Source: Acidobacteriota bacterium
GTDB lineage: Bacteria; Acidobacteriota; Terriglobia; Terriglobales; Acidobacteriaceae
Assembly: GCA_021798235.1 (NCBI GenBank)
Contig: JAJZMO010000158.1
Span: forward strand, 1 to 8,061
Direction of reading: 5' to 3'
Length of the DNA: 8,061 nucleotides
Shown: positions 5,274-8,061 of the stretch, piece after piece
Layout of the letters: every line of letters begins with the position of its first letter
How positions within the stretch are numbered: the first letter of the stretch is position 1
Translations under genes and position numbers: made by a program
The notes under the pieces: generated by a model
Seen by the model: the letters and a program-made list of their open reading frames with translations, nothing else
Databases searched by the model: none
What the model was told of the DNA's origin: nothing

Positions 5274-7444
5274 AGCCTCTCGATCTCGAATCACCCGAAT
5301 ATGGACAGGGCGCCACGAGCCGCTCTTCCAGTCGCACAAGCTTCCAGCTCGACCGCCGCGATTTTCTCAAGGTGCTCGGCGGCGGCCTCTTCATCTGCAT
5401 GACTGACCTCCCGGACTGGGCGCAGGAGTCCGGCCATTTCTTTGGCCGCCACGAGTTGCCGAAGAACATCAGCGCGTGGCTCCACATCGCAGCCAATAAC
5501 CAGGTGAAGGTATTCACCGGCAAAGTGGAAGTCGGACAGAACATCCGCACTTCGCTTGCCCAGCAGGTCGCCGAGGAACTGCGCGTCCCCTTTGACTCCA
5601 TCACGATGATCATGGGAGACACCGCTCTCGTTCCATGGGACATGGGCACTTTTGGCAGCCGCACCACTCCCACCATGGCTCCCATATTGCGCACCATGGC
5701 CGCCGCCGCGCGCGAATCCCTCACGCAAACAGCCGCAAGGCGCTGGCACGTCGAGACAGCCGAATTAGTCGCCGCTGACGGCAAAGTCACTGACAAGAAA
5801 CATTCGCGCTCGTTCACCTATGGCGAACTGACTCGTGGCAACAACATCGTGAAAGTCGTCACCGGCCACCCCGCGCTCACTCCCGCAACCCAATGGAAGA
5901 TCGCCGGCACGCCCGTCCCCAAAGTCGGCATCCGCAAGTTTGTCACCGGCGAGCACAAGTACCCGTCAGACATCGTTCGCCCCGGAATGCTCTTTGGCGC
6001 CGTCCTGCGGCCCTCCGGCTTCAATGCAACGCTCGAATCCATTGACACAGGCGCAGCGGAAAAAATCCCCGGCGTACAAGTCGTGCGCGACGGAGATTTC
6101 GTCGGCGCCGTCTCGCCCGATTCCTACACCGCGCACCAGGCGGTGAAGGCCATCCACGCCAGGTGGAGTGTTCCCGCGCAGCCGTCCAATCAGAATCTCT
6201 TCCAATACTTGAAAAACCATCCGGAGACGGGCGGCCGTTTCGCGGAAGCGCCGCACACGGCGGGCAACGTCGCGCAGGCCCTCGCCGCCGCCGATCTCAG
6301 GCTCGAAGAGCAGTACACGGTGCAATTCATCGCGCATTGCCCTCTCGAACCCCGCGCCGCCGTCGCCGAGTGGGACGGCGACCACTTGACCGTCTGGACC
6401 GGAACCCAGAGGCCCTTCGGCATACGCGACGATCTGATGCAGGCTTTCCATCTGCCTGTCGAAAAGGTGCGCGTGATTCAGCCGGATATGGGCAGCGCCT
6501 ACGGCGGCAAGCACGAGAATGCGGCAACCATCGAAGCGGCGCGCCTGGCCCGAGCCGCAGGCAAACCCGTAAAGGTCGAGTGGACTCGCCGCGAAGAAAT
6601 GACCTGGGCCTACTTCCGCCCCGCCGGCCTCATGGAAATCAAGGCCGGCGCACGCCGCGATGGAACCCTCGTGGCATGGGAGCATCACAATTACAACTCC
6701 GGACCCGCCGCGATCGGCACCCCCTACGAGGTTGCCAATCAACTGATTCAATATCACCCCACGGAATCGCCGCTCCGCCAGGGCTCCTATCGCGCGCTCG
6801 CCGCCACGGCAAACAACTTCGCACGCGAAAGCCACATGGATGCGATGGCGCACGCTCTTCACAGCGACCCGCTCGAATTTCGCTTGAAAAATCTCTCCGA
6901 CGCCCGCCTCCGCGCTGTCTTTGAGAAAGCAGCCGACGGCTTCGGCTGGGCCCGCGCGAAATCGACGCCGGACCGCGGCTTCGGCATCGCTGGAGGCACC
7001 AGCAAAGGCGGCTATGTCGCGACTTGCGTGGAAATCGAAATCGATCCTGCGACCAAAACGCTCCACCTCCGCCGCGTCGTGCAGGCCTGGGAGTCAGGCG
7101 CAATCGTCAATCCCAACGGGCTCCAAAACCAGGTCATGGGCGCCATGATTCAGGGAATTGGCGGCGCGCTCTTTGAAAATATCCGCTTTGCCGACGGGCG
7201 CATTTTGAATCCGCTCTTCTCCGGCTACCGGTTGCCGCGCTTCAAGGACGCGCCGCAAATTGAGGTGATCCTCATCGACAGAAAAGACCTGCCCTCCGCG
7301 GGCGCGGGCGAAATCGGCATCATCGGCATTGCGCCCGCTGTCGGCAACGCGATCTTCGCCGCCACCGGAGTGCGCCCCTGCAACATGCCCATGGCGCCCC
7401 GCCAGCCCATTCCCGGTATCAAGCCCGGCCCGCTTATCAGTTAG
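5270..7444 (+). CDS. Molybdopterin-binding catalytic subunit, IorB-like aldehyde/N-heterocycle oxidoreductase, Tat-exported
   Basis: The 724-residue product is the molybdopterin subunit that hydroxylates aldehydes or N-heteroaromatic compounds using water-derived oxygen. Its length and domain order match IorB-type proteins: a first molybdopterin-domain segment lies N-terminal to the hammerhead domain (about 220-310, around FVTGEHKYPSDIVRPGMLFG), followed by the main molybdopterin domains. Visible sites are PDMGSAYGGKHEN (405-417), QGSYRA (504-509) and the candidate catalytic glutamate E681 in AGAGEIGIIGIAPAVGNAIF. The N-terminus has a twin-arginine motif, RRDFLKVLGGG (R29, R30), with a weak hydrophobic stretch, suggesting Tat export of the folded, cofactor-loaded complex. 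ATG 5270 has GGAGG six bases upstream and overlaps the small-subunit stop. No FAD subunit, c-type cytochrome, MCD synthesis or XdhC-like insertion gene follows, so the electron acceptor is unknown. The substrate cannot be predicted beyond the class. Confidence 0.93.
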   Translation: MKPLDLESPEYGQGATSRSSSRTSFQLDRRDFLKVLGGGLFICMTDLPDWAQESGHFFGRHELPKNISAWLHIAANNQVKVFTGKVEVGQNIRTSLAQQVAEELRVPFDSITMIMGDTALVPWDMGTFGSRTTPTMAPILRTMAAAARESLTQTAARRWHVETAELVAADGKVTDKKHSRSFTYGELTRGNNIVKVVTGHPALTPATQWKIAGTPVPKVGIRKFVTGEHKYPSDIVRPGMLFGAVLRPSGFNATLESIDTGAAEKIPGVQVVRDGDFVGAVSPDSYTAHQAVKAIHARWSVPAQPSNQNLFQYLKNHPETGGRFAEAPHTAGNVAQALAAADLRLEEQYTVQFIAHCPLEPRAAVAEWDGDHLTVWTGTQRPFGIRDDLMQAFHLPVEKVRVIQPDMGSAYGGKHENAATIEAARLARAAGKPVKVEWTRREEMTWAYFRPAGLMEIKAGARRDGTLVAWEHHNYNSGPAAIGTPYEVANQLIQYHPTESPLRQGSYRALAATANNFARESHMDAMAHALHSDPLEFRLKNLSDARLRAVFEKAADGFGWARAKSTPDRGFGIAGGTSKGGYVATCVEIEIDPATKTLHLRRVVQAWESGAIVNPNGLQNQVMGAMIQGIGGALFENIRFADGRILNPLFSGYRLPRFKDAPQIEVILIDRKDLPSAGAGEIGIIGIAPAVGNAIFAATGVRPCNMPMAPRQPIPGIKPGPLIS

Positions 7445-7498
7445 AACAAACCCCTGGCCCTCGCGCCCAACACGTGATCCACAGTCTGGCCACGCATC

Positions 7499-7576
7499 TT
7501 AGTGATGACGACGCTTCTTGCGCGGATCAGAATTGGAATCATCTCCGCTGAAGCGCACCTGCTCCCTTCGGAAGCC
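7499..7576 (-). other. In-frame open extension beyond the stop of the right-hand gene
   Basis: Directly after the TAG of the right-edge gene (7579-7577), the same frame stays open for 25 codons to a TAA at 7501-7499. It reads GFRREQVRFSGDDS then NSDPRKKRRHH, a basic ending that looks like a protein C-terminus. It could be a former C-terminus cut off by a recent nonsense mutation, a readthrough extension, the tail of another decayed gene, or chance. No independent start with a well-spaced ribosome binding site is present. Confidence 0.25.
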
Positions 7577-8061
7577 CTATTTTTCGAAAATCCAAACCGG
7601 CGGAGACGAAGCGGCGCCCGACGGCACATTCACGGCCAATCCCACCATTGCATACCCATTGGCAGGCACTCCATAAGCAAGATCAGGCGATATCATGATC
7701 GGCCGAGGAACAGTATCTCCCTGCACCTTGGTTCCCACAAGAATGTATCCGTCGTGGCCGTTGCCGCCGAACGCCGTAATGATATAGCCCTTGGCCGCGA
7801 GAGATTTCGCCGCCGCGCCAATGCTATCGTAGGGAGTCGCCTGCACTTCGGTGGTGTAAGCGGTGTGAGCTTCCGAGCTCCATCCGTACGACAGGAACAC
7901 AACATCGCCCGTGGCATCGTCAAACGAAATGGCAGTCACCACCCGCCCGTTGGCGCCGGCATCGGCAATTGCCACCGGCAAGTCCTGCAGCGAGGCGGTT
8001 TGGTAATGCATGTCGAAGCCATCGGCCGTGCCCTTCACCAGCGACTCGCCAAACACATCCT
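7577..8061 (-). CDS. Hypothetical protein with ~53-residue tandem repeat, 5' end beyond the window
   Basis: Only the C-terminal part of about 161 residues is present; the frame runs unbroken through the right edge. The GTG at 8056-8054 is probably internal, because the frame continues upstream of it. I do not recognise the family. Numbering from that GTG, two copies of a repeat align without gaps at an offset of 53 residues: QTASLQDLPVAIADAG...GRVVTAISFDDATGD (19-51) and QATPYDSIGAAAKSLA...GYIITAFGGNGHDGY (72-104). Each looks like an amphipathic helix followed by a beta hairpin. The composition (small, polar and glycine-rich, no cysteine) would suit an exported or cell-surface protein, but any signal peptide would be outside the window. 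It converges on the hydroxylase operon with 132 bases between the stops and no clear terminator. Confidence 0.8.
   Translation of the reverse strand, partial: DVFGESLVKGTADGFDMHYQTASLQDLPVAIADAGANGRVVTAISFDDATGDVVFLSYGWSSEAHTAYTTEVQATPYDSIGAAAKSLAAKGYIITAFGGNGHDGYILVGTKVQGDTVPRPIMISPDLAYGVPANGYAMVGLAVNVPSGAASSPPVWIFEK

Noticed and set aside
5966..7066. 366-residue minus-strand frame inside the molybdopterin subunit
   Set aside because: Long antisense frames are expected in GC-rich coding DNA; the plus strand carries all hydroxylase motifs across this region.
7445..7576. Bidirectional terminator between the hydroxylase operon and the convergent gene
   Set aside because: Only weak repeats (GCGGA/TCCGC with a long loop, and TTTTCGAAAA at the coding end) are present; no GC-rich stem followed by a T-run.
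7441..7629. 62-residue minus-strand frame covering the gap before the right-edge gene
   Set aside because: Its first part overlaps the repeat-protein gene in another frame and its sequence is arginine-rich and shadow-like, with no family resemblance.

Overview
The window is a chromosomal segment from a GC-rich bacterium, most plausibly an acidobacterium of the Terriglobia type. That placement is an inference from the gene repertoire, strong GC bias at third codon positions in the flanking genes, several non-ATG starts and often weak Shine-Dalgarno sites; nothing in the window proves it. No phage structural gene, transposase, integrase or CRISPR array is visible.

Left part (1-2929), housekeeping-like. 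A YmdB/TIGR00282 metallophosphoesterase lies on the minus strand with a TTG start. Divergent from it is a cysteine-free Rrf2-family regulator with a lysine/alanine-rich tail, preceded by a cluster of GTTA/TAAC half-sites. Only six bases separate its stop from that of a convergent MATE-family multidrug exporter on the minus strand.

Middle part (2930-4793), accessory. A complete tRNA-Ser(GGA) gene (3006-3093, CCA encoded) is followed by about 1.3 kb of visibly lower GC. This holds a non-coding leader with a dense cluster of TACC/GGTA inverted repeats, then a two-gene plus-strand unit: an unrecognised 67-residue protein with a strong ribosome binding site, and a 254-residue protein whose motifs match the Abi-alpha (DUF4393) family linked to abortive phage infection. 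It looks like a small defence cargo beside a tRNA gene, though no integrase or duplicated tRNA end is seen. The next 412 bases hold a possible broken short reading frame on the minus strand and small inverted repeats.

Right part (4794-8061). Two genes overlapping by ATGA encode a two-subunit molybdenum hydroxylase of the xanthine dehydrogenase superfamily, IorA/IorB type: a [2Fe-2S] subunit with eight cluster cysteines and a catalytic molybdopterin subunit with an N-terminal twin-arginine motif, implying export of the folded complex. No FAD subunit, cytochrome or maturation factor is present. Convergent to them is the 3' part of an unrecognised minus-strand gene with a tandem repeat of about 53 residues. 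Beyond its TAG stop the same frame stays open for 25 more codons of protein-like composition.

The most interesting candidate is the Abi-alpha plus small-protein pair at the tRNA-Ser gene. Next come the Rrf2 protein with its putative operator array and the in-frame extension after the right-hand gene.
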